DNA of 12,606 bases from JBKHBQ01 sp046542305 (GTDB taxonomy: Bacteria > Bacteroidota > Bacteroidia > Bacteroidales > 4484-276). Of the stretch, positions 1 through 6,594 are shown one piece after another. The notes under the pieces are model-generated. The model made no database searches and was not told the DNA's origin. It saw nothing but the letters and a program-made list of their open reading frames with translations. A program made the position numbers and the translations under genes. Location: positions 1 to 12,606 of the forward strand of contig JBKHBQ010000099.1 in assembly GCA_046542305.1 (NCBI GenBank). The letters are read 5' to 3'. Each line of letters begins with the position of its first letter. The stretch's first letter is position 1.

Positions 1-398
1 GAGCCTTCATGTTTGCGGGCGATCTGCTCAAGCATATCAATACAGCATGCCAGATTTCCTTCGTGAAACTTTCGTCATATGTAGGCACACAATCCACAAA
101 TACGGTTCGCGAACTGATCGGACTCGATGAGGTGGTGCACGACCGTACCATCGTGATTCTCGAGGATATTATCGATACCGGGGTGACCATGGCCGAAACC
201 ATCAACAAACTTAAAAAACTTGAAGCCCGGGAGGTGAAACTTGCCACCCTGCTTTTCAAACCAAAGGCATTTATTAAGGATTATGCCATCGACTATATAG
301 GTATGGAAATCCCAAACGATTTCATTGTCGGTTACGGCCTGGATTACAACGGCCATGGCAGGAATTATCCTGACATCTATAAAATAAAAGAGGTGTAA
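1..398 (+). CDS. hpt: Hypoxanthine phosphoribosyltransferase, 5'-truncated by window edge
   Basis: Purine salvage enzyme that joins hypoxanthine or guanine to PRPP, giving IMP or GMP in the cytoplasm. The frame is already open at base 3 (Ala-Phe before the Met at base 9). That Met sits in the family's 'NGAFMFAxDLL' stretch, so it is internal and the true start lies upstream. Visible landmarks, numbered from that Met, are the SSY-x-G loop near 22-26, the acidic PRPP-binding loop EDIIDTG at 52-58, the purine-contacting FKPKAF segment at 83-88, and the C-terminal DFIVGYGLDY with the following Arg. The C-terminus is complete. Only three bases separate its stop from obgE, so the two are probably cotranscribed. 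Many Bacteroidetes, as I recall, carry adk between hpt and obgE; it is absent here. The identification is firm; preference for hypoxanthine over guanine cannot be read from this fragment. Confidence 0.93.
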   Translation, partial: AFMFAGDLLKHINTACQISFVKLSSYVGTQSTNTVRELIGLDEVVHDRTIVILEDIIDTGVTMAETINKLKKLEAREVKLATLLFKPKAFIKDYAIDYIGMEIPNDFIVGYGLDYNGHGRNYPDIYKIKEV

Positions 399-401
399 GG
401 C

Positions 402-1397
402 ATGAATTCCAATTTTGTTGATTATGTAAAGATTTTGTGCCGGTCGGGACATGGTGGCGCGGGGTCGGCACATTTCCACCGTTCCAGGAGCAACCCCAAA
501 GGCGGACCTGACGGCGGCGATGGCGGACGTGGCGGACATATCGTTCTGCGGGGCAATCAGCAGCTATGGACCTTGCTGCACCTGAAATACACCAAGCACG
601 TGAATGCTGAGCGCGGCGGCGATGGTGGCGCACAATTGCGTACCGGCGCCAGCGGGAAGGATGTGGTGCTGGAAGTACCGTTGGGTACGGTTGCCCGTGA
701 TGCCGAAACCGGGGAGGTGGCCTTCGAGATCACGCACCACGGTGAGGAGCGGGTACTTGTTGCCGGAGGACGCGGCGGACTGGGCAACGATCATTTTAAA
801 TCGGCTACCAATCAGACTCCCAAATATGCACAGCCTGGCGAAGAAGGCCGTGAGGAATGGAAGATCCTCGAACTGAAACTGCTGGCCGATGTGGGGCTGG
901 TCGGGTTTCCCAATGCAGGTAAATCCACCCTGCTGTCGGTGGTATCGGCGGCAAAACCCGAAATTGCAGATTATCCATTCACTACCCTGGTGCCCAATTT
1001 AGGCATTGTTAAGTACAGGGATTACAAATCCTTCGTCATGGCCGATATTCCGGGAATTATCGAAGGAGCCCACGAAGGCAGAGGGCTGGGATTGCGGTTT
1101 CTGCGGCATATCGAACGTAATTCGCTGCTGCTTTTTATGGTTCCTGCCGACGCCGACGACATCAGGAATGAATACCGCATTTTGCTCAACGAGCTGAAAG
1201 AATACAATCCTGAACTGCTGGACAAAACAAAGATCCTGGCCATTACCAAATCGGATATGCTCGATGAGGAACTTACCGACGAAATACGCAGGAATCTCCC
1301 CGCCATTCCGCATGTATTCGTTTCGTCGTATACCCGCAAGGGGCTTCAAAAGCTTAAAGATATGATATGGCACGAACTGAACAAGGAAAACGATTAA
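402..1397 (+). CDS. obgE: Obg/CgtA family ribosome-assembly GTPase
   Basis: Essential GTPase that associates with the 50S ribosomal subunit, takes part in its late maturation and links to the stringent response. The 331 residues begin with the glycine-rich Obg fold (about 1-160, with many GG repeats such as GGDGGRGG and the GGRGGLGN segment). The G domain follows: G1 GFPNAGKST at 168-176, the TTL switch I, G3 DIPG at 215-218, G4 TKSD at 282-285 and the G5-like VSS near 307-309. The protein ends soon after the G domain, so it lacks the extra C-terminal extension found in longer Obg proteins such as that of E. coli. It sits three bases after hpt and four bases before the PAP2 gene, consistent with one transcription unit. 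The ATG at 402 gives the family's usual N-terminus ('NFVDYVKI'). Very secure call. Confidence 0.97.
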   Translation: MNSNFVDYVKILCRSGHGGAGSAHFHRSRSNPKGGPDGGDGGRGGHIVLRGNQQLWTLLHLKYTKHVNAERGGDGGAQLRTGASGKDVVLEVPLGTVARDAETGEVAFEITHHGEERVLVAGGRGGLGNDHFKSATNQTPKYAQPGEEGREEWKILELKLLADVGLVGFPNAGKSTLLSVVSAAKPEIADYPFTTLVPNLGIVKYRDYKSFVMADIPGIIEGAHEGRGLGLRFLRHIERNSLLLFMVPADADDIRNEYRILLNELKEYNPELLDKTKILAITKSDMLDEELTDEIRRNLPAIPHVFVSSYTRKGLQKLKDMIWHELNKEND

Positions 1398-1401
1398 TCT
1401 T

Positions 1402-1989
1402 ATGAACGAATTTTTGGAATTTCTCAATCAGACCGACCATCAGCTTTTTCTTTTCCTGAACAGTCTGCACAACGGGTTTTTCGATTTTGTCATGTGGTGG
1501 ATAAGCGACCGCTTCATCTGGTTTCCGATGTATTTGGTGTTTTTGATCCTGATCGTGATGAAATTCAAAAAGCGGTCGGTGCTGATTATCGTACTCATCG
1601 GGCTCGCCATTGCGGCCGCCGACCAGGGAAGTGTGGCCATGAAGAATTATTTCGAACGCCTGCGTCCCTGCCACAACGAAGAACTTCAACCCCTGGTACA
1701 CCAGGTCAGAGGCTATTGCGGTGGCATGTACAGTTTTGTGTCGTCGCATGCATCAAATGCCTTTGCACTGGCAGGGGTTCTGATACCATTTCTTGGAAAG
1801 CACTACAAATATTTTCCTCATTTTATCCTGATTTGGGCCTTTCTGATCGGATACTCCAGAATTTACATGGGGGCGCATTTTCCCGGTGATGTGTTATCAG
1901 GAGGCCTCTTTGGATTCACCTTGGGATTTATGTTTTCACGCATCTATTTTATTGCTTACAAAGATTGGCGTCCACAGCGAACAATATAA
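1402..1989 (+). CDS. PAP2-family membrane phosphatase (lipid phosphatase)
   Basis: Integral membrane phosphatase of the PAP2 superfamily (195 aa). Members remove phosphate from undecaprenyl pyrophosphate, phosphatidylglycerol phosphate, phosphatidic acid or lipid A outside the cytoplasmic membrane. The three-part active site is visible: motif 1 K81-x6-R88-P89, motif 2 S114-S115-H116 (SSH in place of the textbook PSGH), and motif 3 S152-R153-x5-H159-x3-D163. Hydrophobic segments lie around 41-53, 59-74, 119-131, 139-151 and 166-185. The start is four bases after the obgE stop, so it probably shares the hpt-obgE transcript. Which lipid it acts on cannot be told from sequence; undecaprenyl pyrophosphate phosphatase or a lipid A phosphatase are both possible. 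The family is secure, the substrate is not. Confidence 0.9.
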   Translation: MNEFLEFLNQTDHQLFLFLNSLHNGFFDFVMWWISDRFIWFPMYLVFLILIVMKFKKRSVLIIVLIGLAIAAADQGSVAMKNYFERLRPCHNEELQPLVHQVRGYCGGMYSFVSSHASNAFALAGVLIPFLGKHYKYFPHFILIWAFLIGYSRIYMGAHFPGDVLSGGLFGFTLGFMFSRIYFIAYKDWRPQRTI

Positions 1990-2012
1990 CAGAGAGCTTG
2001 TTACAGTTAGGG

Positions 2013-2025
2013 TGACATGATGTCA
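2013..2025. promoter_or_regulatory. Candidate operator: 13-bp odd-centred palindrome
   Basis: TGACAT-G-ATGTCA is a perfect six-base inverted repeat around one central base. It lies in the 113-bp gap between the PAP2 gene and the sigma-54 activator gene, about 40 bases upstream of the latter's probable -7 element. It has no T-tract and is too short to be a terminator. A dimeric regulator site is a reasonable guess, but a repeat this short can occur by chance. Confidence 0.25.
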
Positions 2026-2039
2026 GCAGAAGCATGGGT

Positions 2040-2074
2040 ATTGCTGCACATCTGTCGAATAATGAGTATCTTTG
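2040..2074 (+). promoter_or_regulatory. Probable Bacteroidetes-type promoter of the sigma-54 activator gene
   Basis: TATCTTTG at 2067-2074 matches the Bacteroidetes -7 consensus TAnnTTTG exactly. An ATTG at 2040-2043 could act as the -33 element, although the 23-base spacing is longer than the usual 19-21. The start codon at 2103 is 28 bases past the -7 element, which fits a short leader. The preceding gene ends at 1989, so a separate promoter is expected here. Confidence 0.5.
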
Positions 2075-2102
2075 CAAACCAAAAACTGAGTAGATTTAGT
2101 AG

Positions 2103-3326
2103 ATGGATATACAAAGTATTAAGCAGCGATTCGGAATTATCGGAAATGCTCCGGGACTGAACAGGGCGATCGACATTGCCAAGCAGGTATCCCCGACAGA
2201 CCTTACTGTGCTCATTTCGGGCGAAAGCGGAACAGGGAAGGAAGTTTTCCCGCAGATCATTCATCAGCTCAGCACACGCAAGCACGGGCCGTATATTGCT
2301 GTGAACTGCGGCGCCATTCCCGAAGGCACCATCGATTCGGAATTGTTCGGGCACGAGAAAGGATCGTTTACCGGCGCCCACGAAGCCCGCAAAGGATATT
2401 TCGAGGTGGTGAACGGGGGGACGATCTTCCTGGATGAAGTGGCCGAACTCCCGCTATCCACGCAGGTGCGACTGCTAAGGGTGCTCGAAACAGGGGAGTT
2501 TCTAAAGGTAGGATCTTCCAAGGTAATTCAAACCGACGTGCGGGTGATTGCAGCCACCAACGTGAATATTCCCGAAGCCATCGAGAAAGGAAAATTCAGG
2601 CAGGATCTGTATTACCGCCTGAGCACCGTCCCCATATACATTCCCCCGCTGCGCGAGCGAAAAGAAGACATTCATTTGCTGTTCAGAAAATTTGCATCGG
2701 ATTTTGCCGAAAAGTACCGGATGCCTCCAATCAGGCTTGAACACGATGCCCTGGAATTGCTTAATAACTACCGCTGGGATGGCAATGTAAGGCAATTGAA
2801 AAACATTACCGAACAAATTTCCATCATCGAGGAAAAGCGTGAAATTACCGCCGAAACCCTGTTGAAATATCTGCCTCAGGCCGCAATTACCAATCTTCCT
2901 GTGTTGTATTCGGCACTGGAGCATGAAAAAGGAATGACCGATCGCGAGCTGCTTTATAATGTCTTGTTTGATATGCGCAGAGAAATCTACAACCTCAAAC
3001 AGGCCATCGTGGGAATTACTGAAAAAGGTGATGTGCGCGAATTCAGGGAGAAAAATCCGCAGCTTATCAAGAAATTTTATCACGACATCACAAAGCACCG
3101 CGAAAACGATCTCACAGCGGAAATTCATGAACCCTACGAACCGGTTCCTGATGATGTGGTGCAGGATCCCGAAATTGTGGAGGAATCTCTTTCCATACAA
3201 AAAAAGGAGATCGACCTGATAAAAAAAGCACTGGAGCGGCACAGCGGAAAGCGCAAAGCTGCCGCCAGGGATCTGGGGATTTCGGAACGTACATTGTACC
3301 GTAAAATAAAAGAGTACAATATTTAG
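2103..3326 (+). CDS. Sigma-54-dependent activator (AAA+ / Fis), no sensory domain
   Basis: Bacterial enhancer-binding protein (407 aa) that uses ATP to remodel sigma-54 RNA polymerase. The AAA+ domain starts almost at the N-terminus: Walker A GESGTGKE at 40-47, the sigma-54 contact loop GSFTGA at 87-92 (Ser for the usual Ala), Walker B GGTIFLDE at 105-112, arginine-finger region FRQDLYYRL at 165-173, and sensor II WDGNVRQL at 225-232. A roughly 100-residue linker follows, with a helical, possibly coiled-coil stretch near 281-305, then a Fis-type helix-turn-helix at 368-407. There is no N-terminal receiver, PAS or GAF domain, so control must come from expression, partner proteins or the linker. 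The gene precedes lptE, a pairing I recall as recurrent in Bacteroidetes, which suggests a role in envelope homeostasis. I saw no convincing -24/-12 promoter in this window, so its targets are probably elsewhere. Confidence 0.93.
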   Translation: MDIQSIKQRFGIIGNAPGLNRAIDIAKQVSPTDLTVLISGESGTGKEVFPQIIHQLSTRKHGPYIAVNCGAIPEGTIDSELFGHEKGSFTGAHEARKGYFEVVNGGTIFLDEVAELPLSTQVRLLRVLETGEFLKVGSSKVIQTDVRVIAATNVNIPEAIEKGKFRQDLYYRLSTVPIYIPPLRERKEDIHLLFRKFASDFAEKYRMPPIRLEHDALELLNNYRWDGNVRQLKNITEQISIIEEKREITAETLLKYLPQAAITNLPVLYSALEHEKGMTDRELLYNVLFDMRREIYNLKQAIVGITEKGDVREFREKNPQLIKKFYHDITKHRENDLTAEIHEPYEPVPDDVVQDPEIVEESLSIQKKEIDLIKKALERHSGKRKAAARDLGISERTLYRKIKEYNI

Positions 3327-3336
3327 TTATTTGGCT

Positions 3337-3849
3337 ATGATCAAAACCGGAATTTTGCTTTTATCGGGCATATGCCTGATGCTTTTCGCGGCATGTTCAG
3401 CTGGTTATTCCTTTACGGGCGCATCCATTCCGCCTGAGGTGGAGACCATCAGGATCGCGAATTTCCCCAACAATGCACCCCTGGTAAATCCCACATTGAG
3501 CCAGGAATTTACAGATGCTTTGCGCGATAAATTTCAAACCCAAACCAGCCTCATCGTGGTGAACGAAGGCGGCGACATGGAAATCACGGGAGAAATTGTG
3601 GATTACAAAACCCAGCCCGTGGCCATCCAGGCCAATGATGTGGCAGCCCTCAACCGGCTCACCATTACCGTTAAGGTAACCTTCATCAATCATTACGACG
3701 AAACGCAGAGTTTCGAAAATTTTACTTTCAGCCAGCATGAGGATTACCCAAGTACACAGGATCTTTCCAGTGTGCAGGAAACCCTGGTGGGCCAGATCAA
3801 CGAATATCTTGTGGAAGATATATTTAACAAAACTGTTGTAAACTGGTAA
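3337..3849 (+). CDS. lptE: LptE-family LPS-assembly lipoprotein
   Basis: Outer-membrane lipoprotein that acts as the plug and assembly partner of LptD, the channel delivering LPS to the cell surface. The 170 residues begin with a lipoprotein signal: charged MIK, a hydrophobic core, and Phe-Ala-Ala-Cys with the lipidated Cys at position 20. The mature part has the pattern typical of Bacteroidetes LptE: GYSFTG, then FPNNAPLVNPTLS near 43-55, an ALRDKF helix, and alternating beta-type segments with GEIVDY and LTITVKVTF. ATG at 3337 is preferred over the in-frame TTG at 3331, because it places the Lys right after Met as in ordinary lipoprotein signals. It begins ten bases after the sigma-54 activator stop, so the two are probably cotranscribed. 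LptD is not in the window. The family call is good. Confidence 0.85.
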   Translation: MIKTGILLLSGICLMLFAACSAGYSFTGASIPPEVETIRIANFPNNAPLVNPTLSQEFTDALRDKFQTQTSLIVVNEGGDMEITGEIVDYKTQPVAIQANDVAALNRLTITVKVTFINHYDETQSFENFTFSQHEDYPSTQDLSSVQETLVGQINEYLVEDIFNKTVVNW

Positions 3850-3870
3850 AACATTTCTCGCCGTTCAATG

Positions 3871-3886
3871 TTAAGTTAACGTTAAT
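3871..3886. repeat. 16-bp TTAA-rich element, copy 1
   Basis: TTAAGTTAACGTTAAT, containing the palindrome GTTAAC, lies 42 bases upstream of the gamma-carbonic anhydrase start. A second copy with 14 of 16 identical bases lies at 4455-4470, upstream of the GAPDH-like gene. It may be a shared regulatory or promoter-upstream element. The overlapping AATATTTG at 3884-3891 is one mismatch from the -7 consensus TAnnTTTG. Low sequence complexity means chance similarity is possible. Confidence 0.3.
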
Positions 3887-3928
3887 ATTTGGAAAGGTTT
3901 AAGATACCGGTTTAAACTATTGTTTCTT

Positions 3929-4441
3929 ATGGCATTAATCAAAACTGTAAACGGGCATACGCCCCGATTTGGCAAAGACTGTTTTCTGGCGGATAACGCC
4001 ACAGTAGTGGGAGATGTAATTATGGGCGACGATTGCAGCCTGTGGTTCAATGCCGTAGTGCGTGGCGATGTGCATTACATACGCGCAGGACATCATGTGA
4101 ATGTGCAGGATGGGGCCATTATCCATTGTACCTATAAAAAAGCGCCGGTGAATATCGGCAATTATGTATCGATTGCACACAATGCCATCGTTCACGGATG
4201 CACCATCCACGACAATGTGCTCATAGGGATGGGTGCCATCGTGATGGATCATGTGGTGATCGAATCCAATTCGATTATTGCCGCCGGTGCGCTGGTTCCG
4301 AAAAATACCGTGGTCAAGTCGGGTTCGGTATTTGCGGGCGTGCCTGCCAAGAAGATAAAAGACATCGACCGTGAACTGATGGAAGGAGAGATACAGCGTA
4401 TTGCAGAAAGCTATACCATGTATGCCGGGTGGTACAAATAA
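3929..4441 (+). CDS. Gamma-class carbonic anhydrase-like hexapeptide-repeat protein (YrdA family)
   Basis: Left-handed parallel beta-helix protein of the gamma-carbonic anhydrase/YrdA/PaaY group (170 aa), a cytoplasmic trimer with metal sites between subunits. Hexapeptide repeats run from about 18 to 140 (for example ATVVGDV, NAVVRGDV, VNIGNYVSIAHN, VLIGMGAIV). Three histidines fit the metal ligands: His66 (in AIIHC), His84 (SIAHN) and His89 (IVHGC). The family core R45-G-D47 and N58-x-Q60-D61 are also present. ATG at 3929 is preferred to the in-frame TTG at 3920, because MALIKTVNG is a natural start for the family and TTG starts are rare in this phylum. It stands alone between lptE and the GAPDH pair, with 79- and 103-bp gaps. 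Whether it hydrates CO2 is uncertain, since many YrdA-type proteins show little activity. Confidence 0.88.
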   Translation: MALIKTVNGHTPRFGKDCFLADNATVVGDVIMGDDCSLWFNAVVRGDVHYIRAGHHVNVQDGAIIHCTYKKAPVNIGNYVSIAHNAIVHGCTIHDNVLIGMGAIVMDHVVIESNSIIAAGALVPKNTVVKSGSVFAGVPAKKIKDIDRELMEGEIQRIAESYTMYAGWYK

Positions 4442-4454
4442 GCCGTTGATCGTA

Positions 4455-4470
4455 TTAAATTAATGTTAAT
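4455..4470. repeat. 16-bp TTAA-rich element, copy 2
   Basis: TTAAATTAATGTTAAT differs from the element at 3871-3886 at only two positions. It lies 74 bases upstream of the preferred start of the GAPDH-like gene, in the 103-bp gap where that operon's promoter should be. I found no convincing -33/-7 pair in this gap; TACATTTT at 4517-4524 is one base off TAnnTTTG but has no -33 partner. Confidence 0.3.
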
Positions 4471-4544
4471 TGTAGATGCTCCGGCAATAAAAGGAAAATA
4501 TGTATTGTTGATGGAGTACATTTTTTTAAAAGAAAGGAATGATT

Positions 4545-5570
4545 ATGAAAAAGATTCGATTAGGCCTGATGGGATTTGGCGAAATCAACCGCCATTTGTA
4601 TCGTTTGTGCCTCGAAGATGAGCGAATCGAAGTAGTGGCCATCAGTGATATCGGCCGTCCCGAGATTCTCGTTTATCTCCTCGAAGCAGAATCCAAGAGG
4701 GCCAAAGGAAAAATTGATGCAAAACTCGAAGGGAATTACCTGGTATCCAAAAACGGCAAGGCCCGTTTTGTGAAAGGCAAAGCACCAACAGACGTTCCGT
4801 GGGATGCCTTTAATGTAGATGTGGTTGTGGATGGAACCGGTAAGTACCGTTCGCGCGAAGAAATGGAAGGCCACCTTAAATCGGGAGCCAAGCATGTTAT
4901 CCTTGCTTCACTGCCTTCCAATCATATCGACCGCATCGTGGTAAACGGCGTAAACGACCATACCATTAAAAAGGCCGACAAGCTGATCTCTGCAAGTTCT
5001 TCAACCACCACAGCTACGGCCATTATGCTGAAAATCCTCGACGAAGCATTCGGTGTGGAATATGCCATGCTCACTACCGTGCATTCATATACGGCCGACC
5101 AGCCGCTGAGGGATACCGCAGGACATGATTTCAGAAGAAGCCGTTCGGCTGCCGAAAATATTATTCCTAACGAAACTCCCACACCACGATGGATACAGGA
5201 GATCATGCCCGAGTTCAAAGGCCGTATCGAAGGAACTGCCCTTAACGTTCCCATTCCCGCCGGGTCGTTGCTCGACTTCACCCTGGTGCTGAAAGACGAA
5301 AAGGCTACCATCGAGCAAATCAACATGGCCATCGAAAAGGCTGCAAAGAAAATTCCCGGCATCCTCCAGGTGATCGAAGACCCGATCGTTTCGGTGGACG
5401 TGGTGGGAAATTCCCATTCGGTAATCTACGACAAACAGGCAACCATGCGCTCCAAAGGCAGGATGGTCAAAGTGCTTACATGGTATCACAATACCCTGGC
5501 AATGGCCGCGCGCATCAAGGATATTATGCTTGCCTATCAAAAAATTTATGAGGAAGGAGGTGCAAAATGA
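4545..5570 (+). CDS. Divergent GAPDH paralogue lacking the catalytic cysteine (putative pseudoenzyme)
   Basis: Full-length GAPDH-fold protein (341 aa) with an N-terminal Rossmann domain (GFGEINR at 10-16, VVAISD at 30-35) and the GAPDH catalytic domain. It aligns without gaps to its neighbour over the first 237 or so shared positions, with about 38% identity by my hand count. The catalytic Cys is Ser153 (motif SASSSTTTAT), the second motif Cys is Ala157, the phosphate-binding Arg is Asn234, the Gly of TG is Pro212, and the C-terminal NEWGY is N-TLAM. The catalytic His (180), Thr183 and the S-loop RRSRSAAENIIP remain. It therefore should not carry out normal phosphorylating oxidation of glyceraldehyde 3-phosphate. 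ATG 4545 is preferred over 4539 because AAAGGA at 4533-4538 is then six bases away. The stop overlaps the next gene as ATGA, so the pair is translationally linked. A regulatory subunit, a metabolite sensor or a different dehydrogenase are possible roles. Confidence 0.88.
   Translation: MKKIRLGLMGFGEINRHLYRLCLEDERIEVVAISDIGRPEILVYLLEAESKRAKGKIDAKLEGNYLVSKNGKARFVKGKAPTDVPWDAFNVDVVVDGTGKYRSREEMEGHLKSGAKHVILASLPSNHIDRIVVNGVNDHTIKKADKLISASSSTTTATAIMLKILDEAFGVEYAMLTTVHSYTADQPLRDTAGHDFRRSRSAAENIIPNETPTPRWIQEIMPEFKGRIEGTALNVPIPAGSLLDFTLVLKDEKATIEQINMAIEKAAKKIPGILQVIEDPIVSVDVVGNSHSVIYDKQATMRSKGRMVKVLTWYHNTLAMAARIKDIMLAYQKIYEEGGAK
5554..5562 (+). promoter_or_regulatory. Perfect Shine-Dalgarno site for the second GAPDH gene
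   Basis: AAGGAGGTG pairs over all nine bases with the 3' end of 16S rRNA and ends four bases before the ATG at 5567 (six bases from the AAGGAGG core). It lies inside the last codons of the upstream gene. Most starts in this window lack such a site, so it marks unusually strong initiation coupled to the ATGA overlap. Confidence 0.8.
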
Positions 5571-6571
5571 GAGTAGCAATTAATGGCTTCGGACGTATCG
5601 GAAGGTCGGTTTTCAGAATCCTCAATTCACGCGATGACATCGATGTGGTGGCCATCAACGACCTTTACGACAATAAAGTACTGGCATACCTGCTAAAATA
5701 CGACACCGTAATGAGCGGATTCGGCCAGGAAGTTTTCATCGATGGTGATTTACTGATCACGCCCAATGAAAAGGTGAAAATGCTCACCATTAAAGATCCA
5801 AAGGAATATCCCTGGAAAGAACTGGAGATTGATGTGGTGGTGGAATCGACAGGCGTATTCCGCGATCGCGCCAAACTGCAGCCGCATCTCGACGCAGGTG
5901 CCAGGCGGATCATCCTTACCGTTCCTGCAAAAGACGAGATTGATGCAACCATTGTGGTGGGTGTTAACGACGAAGAACTTAAGCCCGAGCACCAGATTAT
6001 TTCAAACGCCAGCTGCACCACCAACTGCCTGGCCCCAATGGCCAAAGTGCTGAATGACGCATTTGGGATTGTGGAAGGTTTGATGACCACTACACACGCC
6101 TACACCAACGACCAGCGGCTGGCCGACGTGCCACATAAAGACTGGCGCCGCGGACGTGCCGCCGCCGAAAACATTATCCCGACTACTACCGGCGCTGCCC
6201 GTGCAGTAGGTAAGGTGATCCCGGCACTGGCCGGAAAACTCGACGGCATGGCATCGAGGGTGCCCGTGCCGGATGGTTCGGTTGTAGACCTGTTCGTGGA
6301 AGTGGGTCGCGATGTAACGGTTGAAGATGTCCACGCGGCCGTTCGCCTCGCTGCGAAAACAGAAAAAATGAAAAACATTCTGTATTACGCCGAGGAAAAA
6401 ATAGTGTCGTCGGATATTGTTGGAAACCCGTATTCCTCTATTTACGATTCAGAGTATACCAAGGTACTTGGAAATCGCTTTGTGAAAACCCTGAACTGGT
6501 ACGACAACGAATGGGGTTATTCGCAGCGTGTTGTGGATTTGATCGCGATGTTCATGAAATTCGAAAAATAA
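5567..6571 (+). CDS. gapA: Type I glyceraldehyde-3-phosphate dehydrogenase
   Basis: Glycolytic/gluconeogenic homotetramer that converts glyceraldehyde 3-phosphate, NAD+ and phosphate to 1,3-bisphosphoglycerate in the cytoplasm. At 334 aa it has the normal length. All hallmarks are intact: INGFGRIGR at 5-13, Asp32 after the second beta strand (NAD preference), STG at 94-96, catalytic ASCTTNC with Cys150, THAYT with His177, the S-loop RRGRAAAENIIP at 194-205, TTTGAA at 206-211, Arg231 in SRVPVPDGS, and DNEWGYS at 313-319. Translation starts within an ATGA overlap with the divergent paralogue upstream, after a very strong Shine-Dalgarno site. That suggests high expression and possible stoichiometric control by the upstream gene. 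A hairpin terminator follows at 6595. The functional call is secure. Confidence 0.98.
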   Translation: MRVAINGFGRIGRSVFRILNSRDDIDVVAINDLYDNKVLAYLLKYDTVMSGFGQEVFIDGDLLITPNEKVKMLTIKDPKEYPWKELEIDVVVESTGVFRDRAKLQPHLDAGARRIILTVPAKDEIDATIVVGVNDEELKPEHQIISNASCTTNCLAPMAKVLNDAFGIVEGLMTTTHAYTNDQRLADVPHKDWRRGRAAAENIIPTTTGAARAVGKVIPALAGKLDGMASRVPVPDGSVVDLFVEVGRDVTVEDVHAAVRLAAKTEKMKNILYYAEEKIVSSDIVGNPYSSIYDSEYTKVLGNRFVKTLNWYDNEWGYSQRVVDLIAMFMKFEK

Positions 6572-6594
6572 GCTGATCAATAGTGTCAGTAATG

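Noticed and set aside
2502..3242. 246-codon open frame on the - strand
   Set aside because: It lies wholly antisense to the AAA+ activator gene, shows no family resemblance and has no promoter; a codon-bias shadow.
3331..3336. TTG start two codons upstream for lptE
   Set aside because: ATG at 3337 gives a normal lipoprotein signal, and TTG starts are rare in this phylum.
3920..3928. TTG start three codons upstream for the gamma-carbonic anhydrase gene
   Set aside because: The family N-terminus begins at the ATG at 3929; the extra residues add nothing conserved.
4545..5570. Erythrose-4-phosphate dehydrogenase as identity of the divergent GAPDH
   Set aside because: That enzyme also uses the catalytic Cys, which is Ser here.
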